Shown: positions 54,612 to 64,000 of the stretch, one piece after another
Layout of the letters: each line of letters starts with the position of its first letter
Numbering within the stretch: the first letter of the stretch is position 1
The notes under the pieces: generated by a model
Seen by the model: the letters and a program-made list of their open reading frames with translations, nothing else
What the model was told of the DNA's origin: nothing
Database searches by the model: none
NCBI GenBank assembly: GCA_004352715.1
Contig: SCFE01000042.1
Span: 274,565-338,564, forward strand
From: Hofstenia miamia
Taxonomy: Eukaryota; Xenacoelomorpha; Acoela
DNA: 64,000 nucleotides
Direction: 5' to 3'
Made by a program: the position numbers and the translations under genes

Positions 54612-55107
54612 ATTAAGTTCATTCAATAATTTAAGAAATATTATCTTCTATTTCATGCATATGAAATTTGTTATGTTAATGCATTAGTGAGAAAATGAAA
54701 AATTAAATTCTGACGTTTCTTTATCATTTAAAAAAGCATCTATGATCAATCCCTGTCATTAATGTTTTGTCTGACATTTCACTATTGCATATTATGTTGT
54801 TGATCTCTTAAAGAACTTGCAAGGATTTTGAAAAATTTTATTCCCAACATTGATTTTTCAATAGAAAAATTGAAAGTGTCTATTTCAAACACGTTTTACA
54901 TCAAAACCTATTAATCTATACAACCCTCTATGACGATTTATTGCTGACTAAGCCTTCTTGTTTAAATCGTGCTATTTCACTTTGTTGTAAAGCATGTAAT
55001 GAACTTGCAAATTGAATAATTATCTTACAACACTTATTTTGAAGCAAATCAACAGAGTTTTCCTCTGCTTAGTGGTGTGCAATTAAAATGATTCAAATTT
55101 CTTGAGA
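54612..55107. repeat. ~500-bp direct repeat, left copy (right copy 57162-57612)
   Basis: Extended similarity to 57162-57612 in the same orientation, with identical stretches such as TTTTGTCTGACATTTCACTA, CTTGCAAGGATTTTGAAAAA and CTTAGTGGTGTGCAATTAAA. Small indels differ. No coding content. Confidence 0.8.
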
Positions 55108-55448
55108 TGTTTGTTTAAGTTTATCTAGAAACAATAACCAGGCAGTCGTCGTTTTGAGAGCAATTAGTTCATGTATTTTCGTCTGATTTGCCAGCTCTTT
55201 ACAACATCCTGGAGAACTTCAATAGCTCTTTCACAAGTTTTAATATTAAAAATAACTATTGCATAATATACCAGTATTTATAATTTACAAAGCTCTTTTT
55301 TATATAGCAACTAATGCTCAAAGTAATGCAGCATATATGACATGATTGATTAAAAAATATTATATATTTATTATTATTATTTAAACAATGCTTGTATTCA
55401 TGTTAGATTTTTTGCAAAAAAATAGAAAATATTTTCAAATGAAAGTAG

Positions 55449-55481
<33 letters not shown>

Positions 55482-57161
55482 CTTTTTTTAAGTGAAATTT
55501 TAGAAAATAATCGCTAATATCTCAGAAAGTTTTCATGGTATAAATTTTGCACCTAGTGCATTCGATTGCAAATAAAAATTACATCTAGAAAATATATGAT
55601 AAGAGCCACGAGGCGCCTTGGTGCCAAGAAATTCCTTGTATTAAAAAATGTATTAATGTAGTATGATCGAAAATCGAAGAACATTGGCACATGTAGCTAT
55701 TGATTAGCTAGAGAATGATATAATTTTTGTGACTATAACGTCAAAATTAACATTGCAGTAGCTTTCTGAAATGGGACTACCGCATTGTTAAAATCGCTTT
55801 GCTATAGACAGGTTAATTACATAATATTCAAGGCCAAAAGAATTGCCATTTAGTAAATGAAAGTGTTTTAAGTAATAAAAATGAAGATTTATATCAATCG
55901 CATTTATTGCTCTAAAAATGGTATAAATTGATGAATTTTAAAAAATAAAAATCAGTTTATCATACAGATATTCAGCGTGGAATTAATGGCATTTAAACTG
56001 TGTCAATATTATAAAAACTCATAGAGTAATAGGTATCCAAATTTGGTCTACTCCATTAATTATAATAATCCAATCTTACAAAAATAAAAAATAGATAATT
56101 TCTTTTGGCCGATACTGTGCAACCAGTATAGATAAATTCGAAAAATTAAAAATAATTTCACCTGGAGCTAATCAGTGCGCATATTTTGATATATAACATT
56201 AGTCAATAACGTCAAATGCCGCAGAGTATTAGCTTTCCGAAATGCATCAGTCTATGTCGTTTAGGAGAAATTCGAAAGTTGTAATTAATGTTAATTACTC
56301 AAAGGGAATAGTAATTAAAAATATAATATTAACATTGAAACATAGAACTAAAAGAGCTCTAAAGAATTGTGAAAACAGCTAAGGAATTGAAAAAATTGGA
56401 AGAGTACTGGCTATATCTAAACATTTAATAGTTAGAATAGAAAATTCAACAAGAAGGCTGTTATATGAGAGCAGAAATTCATCAAAATATAGTGATGAAT
56501 GCACTATTTTTTAACTGGCCTTACCTAGACCGCTCACCTCCCCCACCACGCCCACCCAAGTGTTGTTTTATCATGTTTATAACTTACCAATTTTATGGTA
56601 ATAATGTCATAAGAATTTTAAATTTTCTAACTAGTTCTCATCACTTTTTTCCTTACAAACTACTCAATCTGTAAGTCAATTTAAACAACTTGTTTCTTAA
56701 ATAAACTTTCAAAATATGAGCAAAAGGGTCCATAAATTATTCCAAAATAATGCCACTTCCACTAAAACCCAGTTTCTCAATGTGACCTCTAGCAAGGTAA
56801 AGTTTAACTGTCTTTATCAATTTTTACATTTCTTATATCCAAACTTTGAAAAACTGTAGCTCAGTCAATTCTTAACTGATTTTCACAAAATCAAATTTTT
56901 AAGAAAGAACATCAAAAATTCTACATGGCAATGTCAATTAAATTTTAATTCTCTTGAAGGGGGTTCAGTCAAAAGGGTGGTTTGGGTGGGTTCTTTATTA
57001 TTTCTTATTTCTGTTAATCTGCAATTGGACTAGATTAGACAATAAATATTATAACAGAAACAATTAATTCTTTTTGATTTGAACTATTTACTATTATTTA
57101 TCAAGTATTTAAGCAAAATATAACAAGACACCACATTCTTATCATAGAAATAAATTAGTAT
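55108..57161. other. interval between the direct repeats, no gene recognised
   Basis: About 2 kb, AT-rich, with a (TA)n run at 55452-55480 and no ORF with any known motif. If the repeats were LTRs this would be the internal region of a non-coding (LARD-like) element, but no primer-binding site or polypurine tract was convincing. Confidence 0.45.
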
Positions 57162-57612
57162 ATTTAATAATCTGAGAAATATTATCTTCAATTTTGCGTG
57201 TATGAAATTTGCTATGTTAATACATTAGTGAGACAATGAAATAATAAATTCTGAAGTTTCTTTATCATCTAGAATAGCATTTATGAGCAGTCCCTGTCAG
57301 GAAGGTTTTGTCTGACATTTCACTATTGCATAATATGTTGTTGATCTCTTAAAGAACTTGCAAGGATTTTGAAAAATTTGATTCCCAACATTGATTTTTC
57401 AAACATGTTTTACATCAAAACCTATTAATCTATAAAACTGATGATTTATTGCTGACTAAACCCTCTTTTTTAAATCGCGCTGTTCCACTTTGTTGAAAAG
57501 CATGTAATGAACTTGGAAATTGAATTATCACACAACACTTATTTTGAAGAAATCAATTTAGTTTTCCTCCGCTTAGTGGTGTGCAATTAAAATGATTGAA
57601 ATTTCTTGAGGT
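57162..57612. repeat. ~450-bp direct repeat, right copy
   Basis: See the left copy at 54612-55107. It lies 115 bp before the pogo-like transposase relic. Confidence 0.8.
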
Positions 57613-57726
57613 GTATTCGCAAATATATACTTCCATCTGATTACAAGGCTAAAATTCCTCACTCAGACACTTTCCATATTACATGGAGGAATTTACATTG
57701 ACAGGGCGAATTGAAACACTTAACTG

Positions 57727-59442
57727 ATGGTTAGAAATTACAAACGAAAGAACAAGGGGCTGAAATACTCCAATGAACTGTTAGCACTGTTAACTATCAA
57801 GAAAGGGGAAATTCGCATTTCTGATGCTGTTAGGGAATACAGGATCCCCAGAACGACCATTTTTAGACAACTCCACAGACAGAATTTGTGAAAACGAGGA
57901 GGAGTCATCCTATTTTCAACTGAACAAGAGAGAATTTTGATCAAATGAATTTTAGACATTGCCAAGTGAGGCTTCCCTCTTTCTGTGGAAGTTGCACAAG
58001 TGCTAATATACAAGTACACAGCTATTTTGAGGCGAAGGAAGAAAATAACATTTTTGCCCAAAACATGGGATATTGAGAAACTGGCGAGCAAGGACTGTTG
58101 GTTGAACTTTCATAAATGATATCCCGAAATATCCCTCAGAGTAGCTGAAAATATTTCTTTGGTGCATGCAGAAGCATTCAATGTTGACTGTGTGAGTCGT
58201 TTCTTTCAAGAAATCAAAAGGCATCTAACTGACTGCAATTTAGTGAGCCTGCCTGCACAGAATTTGGAATTGCAATGAAAGAGTCCTTTCAAACATCCCA
58301 AATAAAAGTGTCAAGGTGATTGCAAAGAAGGGGGAGCGCCTCGTGCAGCAACTTCAGGTGTCTGAGTGAGGTACTCTTACTACACTCTTACCTTTCGTAA
58401 ATGCAATGGGGCACTTCATACCGCCATTTCTGATTTTCAAGAGTTTTACTTTTCCTGATAGCTCCATGTACCCTGAAGGCTGCTCAATTAACTCAGCAAA
58501 TATGGGTTACATTGATTCGGAATTATTTTTGAAAATTTTAAAGCATTTTCAGGAGTTCAGACGCAAGCCAGAGGAAAGATGCGCACTCATCATGGATGGT
58601 CACTTTTCCCATTTAACAATTGAAGCACTTGAGTTCGCGAATCCAACAATGAGCTGCTATGCCTTCCGCCTCACAGTACCCATAGACTTCAACCTTTGGA
58701 TACACATTTTAATCATCATCTGAAGGTGTTATGGAGTAAAAATGTTAGGTTGTTCCTACAGAAAGCGAGAAAGTAATTCTGTCAAAATTCGATTTTGGGA
58801 ATGTTTTTTGCCCAACCTGGAATGAAATGGCTCTCTAATTCGCTCCGGATTTGACTACTGTGGATTTTTTCCGGTCCGCAATCCAACCAAACCAACGGAT
58901 TTTTGTCTCCAGAAGACGTTTCGAAAGGACTCGGAAGAATGCACTGCAGAACTCTGTGTAACTCCAGTTCTTGCAACTAAGATGCAGTCTGGACAAAACG
59001 AAACACGTACAAGCATGATTACTCCAGTAACACCCCATTACCAGATACCACTGCTTGATTACATAGGTTACTACCAAGTCCTAAAAATGCAGAAAATCCC
59101 AGACATTCCATGCCTCACACAGCTGTCGTTTCAACACCTGAAATCATCAGCATTATGAAAGGGAAAGCAGCTAAAATATCCAGAAATGCAGCAAACAAGG
59201 GTGGGAAGTCGGTTTTTAAGACTAATAAGAGATGCTTGGGACCAAGTGAGAACCACTGGGTTTGTATGGTATGCTTTGCAGAATTTGGAGATCAGCAGAG
59301 ACTAAATTTTCACAAGTGCACATCATGCCAGCAGTGGGTGTGTGAAGCCTGTTTTGGGGCTGATTTTTGCGCAAATTGTGAATGGATTTGTACAGAAATC
59401 ATCATTTATTTGAATTTGTTTCCTATAACATTCCTGCCATAA
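57727..59442 (+). pseudogene. pogo/Jerky-like DDE transposase relic with C-terminal zinc-finger-like segment
   Basis: From ATG 57727 the plus strand gives a Psq-type HTH (KYSNELLALLTIKKGEIRIS, then DAVREYRIPRTTIFRQLHRQ). A CENP-B-like part follows (WLNFHK.YPEISLRVAENIS, AEAFN), then DDE-domain blocks (VNAMGHFIPPFLIFKSF near 58400 and EERCALIMDGHFSHLT near 58590, whose MDGH carries the second catalytic Asp). The first Asp block (around 58230-58300) is degraded. Frames are broken by stops near 57890, 57945, 58120 and 58725. A separate frame, 59110-59442, ends in Cys pairs (WVCMVCFAEF, HKCTSCQQWVCEACF, ADFCANCE), the zinc-finger-like tail seen in some pogo-family proteins. It cannot be functional. 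Confidence 0.75.
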
Positions 59443-60350
59443 TATACATGTTTCTGAAACAAAAAAGTTTTTTGTCCAATTCGCCCCACCAGAGAAATAT
59501 TATTTGGGTCCTTCTGGCAAAAACACACGAATAACTGAAATCTCATTTCTCCATGTTTTGGACACGTGTAGGTAAGTTCTAGGATTCGACAAATTATATA
59601 ATTGTATGTGTCATAAAGTGCGTGAAAATCTTCATTCTCGTAAAAGTTGTCCCCACTTTACTATAATGCATTTGTGCCACTTTACGTATTCAAATATATT
59701 ATACATGTATATAATTTCTACTTTGAGTGTTCATATGAATACTTTGGATTGGTGTCACTTTATAGGAAACTGTTGGAAATTTAGCTAGGACCAGGCACTG
59801 AGGATAATGTCATGGTTCACCAATCAAGTACATTCTTAAATTATAGTAACATCACTGCAAAATTCATACACATGTAATTGAAGTAGTTTACGTTTGGTAA
59901 GGACAAGACAACAATGCAGAACATTTTCACCGGTTTTCATGAAATTACAATTTACAATTTACAAAAAGTGCACATGCCTCCCAAATAGATGTCTTAAGTC
60001 TATATAAGAATTTTTAATACTGTGTCCTTAATGTGTTAGCAAACATGAAATGTCACATCCCTCAAATTATTCCTTATGTTATGATTCTCAATTTCTTATA
60101 ACATTTAAAATATTTCTAACAGTTTCTACAACTTTTGTCGTTCAATTTAAAAACCAACGCATTCAAATTAAAAATTACTGCATTCGAATGAAAACATAAG
60201 TCACTCAATTTATAATAAATACCAAACTATGACTTTATTAATAAATGAAACTAAGAAACAAGACAAACTCCAATCTAATATAAAGCTAACTTTATTTTCC
60301 ATACAGTAAATCATCTTCAGTCATAAATCATTACACGAAATTGAATTTAA
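59443..60350. other. no gene recognised
   Basis: AT-rich non-coding DNA. The 3' end of the pogo-like element probably lies in the left part. Confidence 0.5.
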
Positions 60351-60508
60351 GGTGTATTGGCCTTCTAGTGGTTGAATTTTGCAGTGCGAGCTCAAAATAT
60401 TTCTGAAAATATATTGAAGCAATTTTTGTTCCTTTTATGCTTATCATTAGAGACTCGCATGACTCATTATGGAAATAGTCTAAGCGCAAGAGTTCAATAA
60501 CCTATATT
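60351..60508 (+). repeat. dispersed repeat A, copy 2
   Basis: Inverted relative of 2254-2412. Confidence 0.5.
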
Positions 60509-60630
60509 TTAATGGTTGTTGTCGGCAATGGCATATTAATGAAGAAATATTATCTCATGCACATGCTATTATATATATATATAAACATAAGAACATAAGC
60601 TATTTTTACATAGCATAGAGCTGATTAAGG

Positions 60631-60750
60631 CTGGGCGATGCATCAACAAATCGAATCGAAATCGATGCAGATGTTAATAATCAAATCCATATCTTTTCAC
60701 AATCGGACAAATTCGATCGATTATTATTTATTACAATCGACTTTAAAAAT
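60631..60750. repeat. possible hAT-type MITE terminus (GGCTGGGCGATGCATC)
   Basis: TTAAGGCTGGGCGATGCATC followed by repeated ATCGA words is a common look for hAT-derived short elements (GGGCTGGGCGAT ends with ATCGAT-rich interiors). The partner end is not certain. Confidence 0.35.
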
Positions 60751-60770
60751 AATTCCGCTAGTATCACACA

Positions 60771-61178
60771 TCATTTTTAAAAGAAAAATAAACAATCATG
60801 AAAAAAGACGTTAATTGGGGCGAGTGAATAATGCAGGGATTTGAAATAAATAATTTAAATATTATTGTTGGATAACAATAAATTATTGTTATTTATAAAT
60901 CGATGAGATAAATTATTTAAATTATTGTTGAACATTTAAATAATTATTGTAGACTAGGCAAACGAAATTGAAAGAATGAAATCAATTAAAATTTTCAATA
61001 GCACATGCCCTAGCAGCTTAGCATTTTCTCTACATACTGCAGTCCCTAATATTTTCGATTTGTTTTCAGATACACTTTCTTTTCCAATTTAGTCTTGCTG
61101 CAATAAATAGGCGTTCTCAAAGACTGGCAGGATTTTTATTACAAAATTTCCCTAGGACGATAGGTAATTACCAAGTAC
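60771..61178. other. no gene recognised
   Basis: Contains short inverted AT motifs (AATTATTGTT / AACAATAAATT) around 60880-60950. Confidence 0.45.
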
Positions 61179-61290
61179 ACCAGAGTTGGAATTGGGTTGG
61201 GTCTAAAGTTGGTTCAGGCTGGGCTTGGTCTGGGTTTGGGCCAGATTTTCGACATAGCAATTTGGGCTATGCCGAGCTTAGGCCGAATGT
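61179..61290 (+). repeat. possible hAT terminus of the CAGAGTTGG family
   Basis: CAGAGTTGGAATTGGGTTGG followed by GGGCT/GGGTT-rich subterminal words, like the left end at 39594. No partner or duplication was found. Confidence 0.4.
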
Positions 61291-61440
61291 TTTAATTAGT
61301 ATTTGAAATACAGGAAAAAATTCACTTGAAAACGTAAATTTTGCAAATGATAAAAAACATTCTTTTTGCATTTAATCAGTCTTATGCATTGTTGGCTGGT
61401 GCAATACTTCTAACATCTAAATTTTGTCTGCTACAAGCAA

Positions 61441-61713
61441 AAAGGGCTTACGAAAACACAATATTCTCATGGACGTTGCAGGAGCAGTAAGAATTAGATC
61501 TGATAAGAAAGGAGCTAGCAAAAACTCCGTCACTCAATACCCCTGACTACTCCAAGTCGTTTATACTGGACTGTGATGCCAGCAATATAGCAATAGGGGA
61601 ATGTTTAGCTCAGATCAAAAATGGAAGAAAGGAACCCATACAATGTTTCAGCAGAAAACTGAGGGAACTGGAGAAAAACTACAGATCATCTAAATTACTT
61701 TGGGCTAATGTAA
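61441..61713 (+). pseudogene. Ty3/gypsy RNase H fragment
   Basis: TIFSWTLQEQ, a stop, then LIRKELAKTPSLNTPDYSK, FILDCDASNIAIGECLAQI (the RNase H start, FxLxTDASxxAIGAVLxQ type) and CFSRKLRELEKNY (YxSRxLxxxExNYxxxE). The segment spans the RT thumb to early RNase H junction and ends at a TGA. Nothing else of the element was found, so it is an isolated fragment. Confidence 0.75.
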
Positions 61714-61751
61714 GTTGATGAATTTTGGCAGAGAATTTTATTTTTTTTATT

Positions 61752-61778
61752 ATATATTATATATATATATATATATAC
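61752..61778. repeat. (TA)n microsatellite
   Basis: TA dinucleotide tract just after the RNase H fragment. Confidence 0.85.
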
Positions 61779-62009
61779 CTATAGGCAATTCTACTCAACA
61801 GTATTTTCTTTAACGGTATTTAATAAAAAAATAACTAGAAATGCTCTTGAGGTGGTTATAAGTATTTTATTGAAGATCGTCAAATACTTTTTGTTTACTA
61901 TAATTATATTCAAACCACTGCATTTTGTTATTTCAAGAAATGGAAAAGCTCACACAATGGCAAAGCCTGTGATCTTTTTTTATTATGATTGCTACTGCTA
62001 ATTAATGTT
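61779..62009. other. no gene recognised
   Basis: AT-rich non-coding. Confidence 0.5.
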
Positions 62010-62400
62010 CTTTGTTCTTATTATAATGCCAAAATTATTTTCTTTATATGCGTGAGGATGTTTGTAGACTTCTGTGTTTAAATGTCCACTAAAATGTTCT
62101 TTTAGTCTCTTTCTGAAATATTGTACTGTTTCACAAATGTACATTTATTGCAATTGTCACATTTATATCTATAGACAATTGATGAAACAAGTTCTTTGGA
62201 AGTTGATATTTATTCTTAAATATATATTCGGTTTTGTATAATTGAAATATTGATCGTATCTTAACATCTTCCAGTTTCTTATTAATGATCTTCAATGATT
62301 TAATAGTGTGTTGAATGTGTGACAATTTCTAATAAATTTCTTTAACTTGTACACATATACATTTATGCGGTATTGAAATATCTGTTGCCCAGGAATTATA
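62010..62400 (-). pseudogene. Penelope-like element C-terminus: GIY-YIG endonuclease relic
   Basis: Read on the minus strand from 62400: KLKKFIRNCHTFNTLL, the segment upstream of the nuclease, then in the next frame LVSSIVYRYKCDNCN, where the conserved CxxC precedes the endonuclease, then MYICETVQYFRKRLKEHFSG. MYIC in place of YIG(Q), with Arg and EH spaced as in GIY-YIG nucleases of Penelope-like elements, identifies the domain. At least two frameshifts and the Gly-to-Cys change in the YIG motif argue that it is dead. The RT part is not visible. Confidence 0.6.
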
Positions 62401-62964
62401 CGATTTATGAGATTAGAATTTATTGTGTACAACATCGCTTTTGCTTTAGATGCTGTCATAGGACGATTTAGATCTAATGCTTGGGATACATCTAAGGTTG
62501 CAGTGAGTCAATCTCGTTGGAGAACCCCATCTACACTAAATGGATTGAATATATTGACTGTCTTTTCTAATAGTTATCATTTAGAAATTATATTTGTAAA
62601 TTTTGACATTGTTTATTTTGTTAAATAAATGTCTTTGAATTCTTTTAATTCTTTAAAGAAATTTCTTCAAATTCTTTATAAAACTTGCCAATTTCTTGCA
62701 AAGAAATGTAAAAAGTTTCCTTAAGATCCTCAAAGTTATCAAAAATTTTGAACTAGGGTAAATTATTGTTGGCGATAGGAAGAACGTATGAAACGTGACA
62801 TTATTTATATCTTGGCCGTAGGGCATTGTACTCAGCAGAAAGTTGCAATACTTTAAGAGGGGGTTGCTTCAAAAGATATTACTACAAACATAGAGTCACA
62901 TAAAAATGGAATAAATCACATTTTCCATTTTTCTTATTAATATTTTAGTTTCAAAAACTTCAAA
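62401..62964. other. no supported gene
   Basis: A 73-codon frame (62407-62628) lacks recognisable motifs. 62633-62712 is rich in repeated AATTCTTT/AAAGAAATT words. Confidence 0.45.
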
Positions 62965-63140
62965 TATTTTGTGGAATCCACAAACAATAATTACCAAGTT
63001 AAATAATTCTCTTCTGAAGTTTTGTTGAATCCAGAAAAATATTTTACAAGTGAAGCAGCAAATTCCAGCAATTTGTGGAATCCACAAAAATAGACAATCG
63101 AAATATCATTCTCTTCCGACGTTTTGTGGAATCCACAATT
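62965..63140. repeat. array of TTGTGGAATCCACAA palindromes spaced 51-53 bp
   Basis: The palindromic core GTGGAATCCA recurs at 62971, 63075 and 63126, with a degenerate copy (GTTGAATCCA) at 63024. Spacings are 53, 51 and 51 bp. Alternate spacers share TTCTCTTC(T/C)GA, indicating a ~102-bp higher-order unit. It lies directly before the LTR-like repeat. Confidence 0.8.
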
Positions 63141-63150
63141 AGTTATTTGG

Positions 63151-63770
63151 TGCCTTGATCAGTAACATGCATTTAGGTTATGAATACGTATAGGGATTTT
63201 TACATTATGCTTAACTGGCTACCGATCTTGCATTGTCATATATAGTAACAAACTCGCAATAAGGCTAGTCAGCCAACCCTAGGACAGTTAATAATTTATT
63301 AATTTATTTTAGATCCAAATTCTTAACAACTAGGAGACCCATAGGCCTAATGAGACTGATAACGACCTTGTTTATATTAATATCATATTGTCTTTAATTG
63401 TATATATTTTAACTGTAGGCTAGGAAGCTGCATTTATTTGTATATAGTTTTTAATTCCTTTTATCTTGTCACAGCTAGTGTCAATCGTCATCAGTTATAG
63501 TTATATTTTAAATGTAGAATAGGAAGCTGCTTTATTTATTAACTAGTTTTTACTAGCAGCTAGTATCTTTTGCATGTTTGCGTATTAACTAAATTGTTTA
63601 AGTACACAACATTGAGTGTGAGGTAGTAAGTCGAATTGTGCTCCTTCTTTATTATAACTAAATTAGGGTACACATAATAAAATCAGTCTCTGTGAGAATG
63701 AGCTGAGTTGCTGAAACTGGACTACACGGCATGGTGGATGGATTCTTGGTTATCAGATACCACTTTTGGC
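63151..63770 (+). repeat. LTR-like repeat, plus orientation, with primer-binding-like sequence
   Basis: Inverted relative of 3783-4402, with collinear landmarks GGTTATGAATA, GGGATTTTTACA, TAGATCCAAATTC, TAGGAAGCTGC, AAGTCGAATTGTG and AATGAGCTGAGTTG. It contains AATAAAA near 63678 as a possible polyadenylation signal. About 80-90 bp further comes TTTTGGCAGTGGGCCCATC, a candidate primer-binding site, after which an internal region would run off the window. It could be a 5' LTR or a solo LTR. Confidence 0.55.
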
Positions 63771-64000
63771 AGTGGGCCCATCAAGAACTGGAGTCTCTCT
63801 CATCTCATTACCTAAACAGTTTCGATTACTTGTTCTACCTATAATCGCATGGATTTAAATGTAGTTTGTTCTAGATTAACAAGTACATGAGACAACAAAT
63901 GTTCAAACAATTAGACATTACCCCGCGTCGGAGAATCTGTTATTCATAGTCACTAAATACATCTGTTAATGCACATCTCAACCTGGGTGATGATTCTACA
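63771..64000. other. no gene seen; possible start of LTR-element internal region
   Basis: Only 230 bp before the window ends, and no ORF can be supported. Confidence 0.4.

Noticed and set aside
56465-56674. 69-codon frame with a proline run
   Set aside because: No homologous motif, and the proline run comes from a short CCTCCCCCACC tract.
62407-62628. 73-codon frame right of the Penelope relic
   Set aside because: No motif, no splice context, and no relation to the neighbouring minus-strand element.
1-64000. CRISPR arrays, bacterial operons, integrons or phage modules
   Set aside because: The gene content is animal-type with spliced exons and eukaryotic transposons. The regular repeats seen (22-bp, 51-53-bp) lack unique spacers between identical repeats and any cas-like genes.

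Overview
The window is AT-rich invertebrate-type metazoan nuclear DNA. This is inferred from a spliced rhodopsin-class GPCR gene with GT-AG introns, an SLC17-type transporter and a dense mix of animal transposable-element families (CR1-like, R2/R4-like and Penelope-like retroelements, Ty3/gypsy and Ty1/copia LTR elements, hAT, Tc1/mariner-like and pogo-like DNA elements). Long (TA)n microsatellites are scattered throughout and several assembly gaps run through them. I cannot name the species from sequence alone. No bacterial gene organisation, CRISPR array, rRNA or tRNA gene was recognised.

Layout. 0-8 kb: a Ty3/gypsy-type protease fragment, an LTR-like repeat in minus orientation, and three minus-strand ORFs that appear to carry a DEDDh 3'-5' exonuclease split over two frames. 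8.9-14.8 kb: a minus-strand, melatonin-receptor-like GPCR in at least five exons, with retroelement debris in its introns. 17-23 kb: two CR1-like LINEs arranged head to head around a 1000-base placeholder gap. 24-28 kb: a hAT/ZMYM-like fragment, a LINE 3' end, and an internally deleted LINE with a restriction-like endonuclease. 28-34 kb: a foldback element, a Tc1/IS630-type transposase flanked by two copies of a ~95-bp hairpin element, a Ty1/copia remnant and a gypsy integrase remnant.

36-47 kb: a 2.5-kb block present twice (36.4-38.9 and 44.8-47.3 kb), made of a (TA)n-embedded short element plus a LINE 3' half. Between the copies lie a hAT element with an intact 8-bp target-site duplication and an apparently intact SLC17-like transporter (41.2-42.6 kb). 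47.5-50.2 kb: a longer copy of the R2/R4-like LINE with a local assembly rearrangement. 51-64 kb: a third copy of the (TA)n-embedded element, a partial second copy of the GPCR, a pair of ~460-500-bp direct repeats, a pogo-like transposase relic with a C-terminal zinc-finger-like segment, a gypsy RNase H relic, a Penelope-like GIY-YIG relic, a periodic palindrome array, and a second LTR-like repeat of the family seen at 3.8-4.4 kb, in the opposite orientation.

Only two host genes are convincing: the GPCR and the SLC17-like transporter. Nearly everything else is mobile DNA in various stages of decay. The items most worth following up are the identical element found three times inside TA microsatellites, the split DEDDh exonuclease ORF set, the transposase bracketed by twin hairpin elements, and the partial GPCR paralogue.
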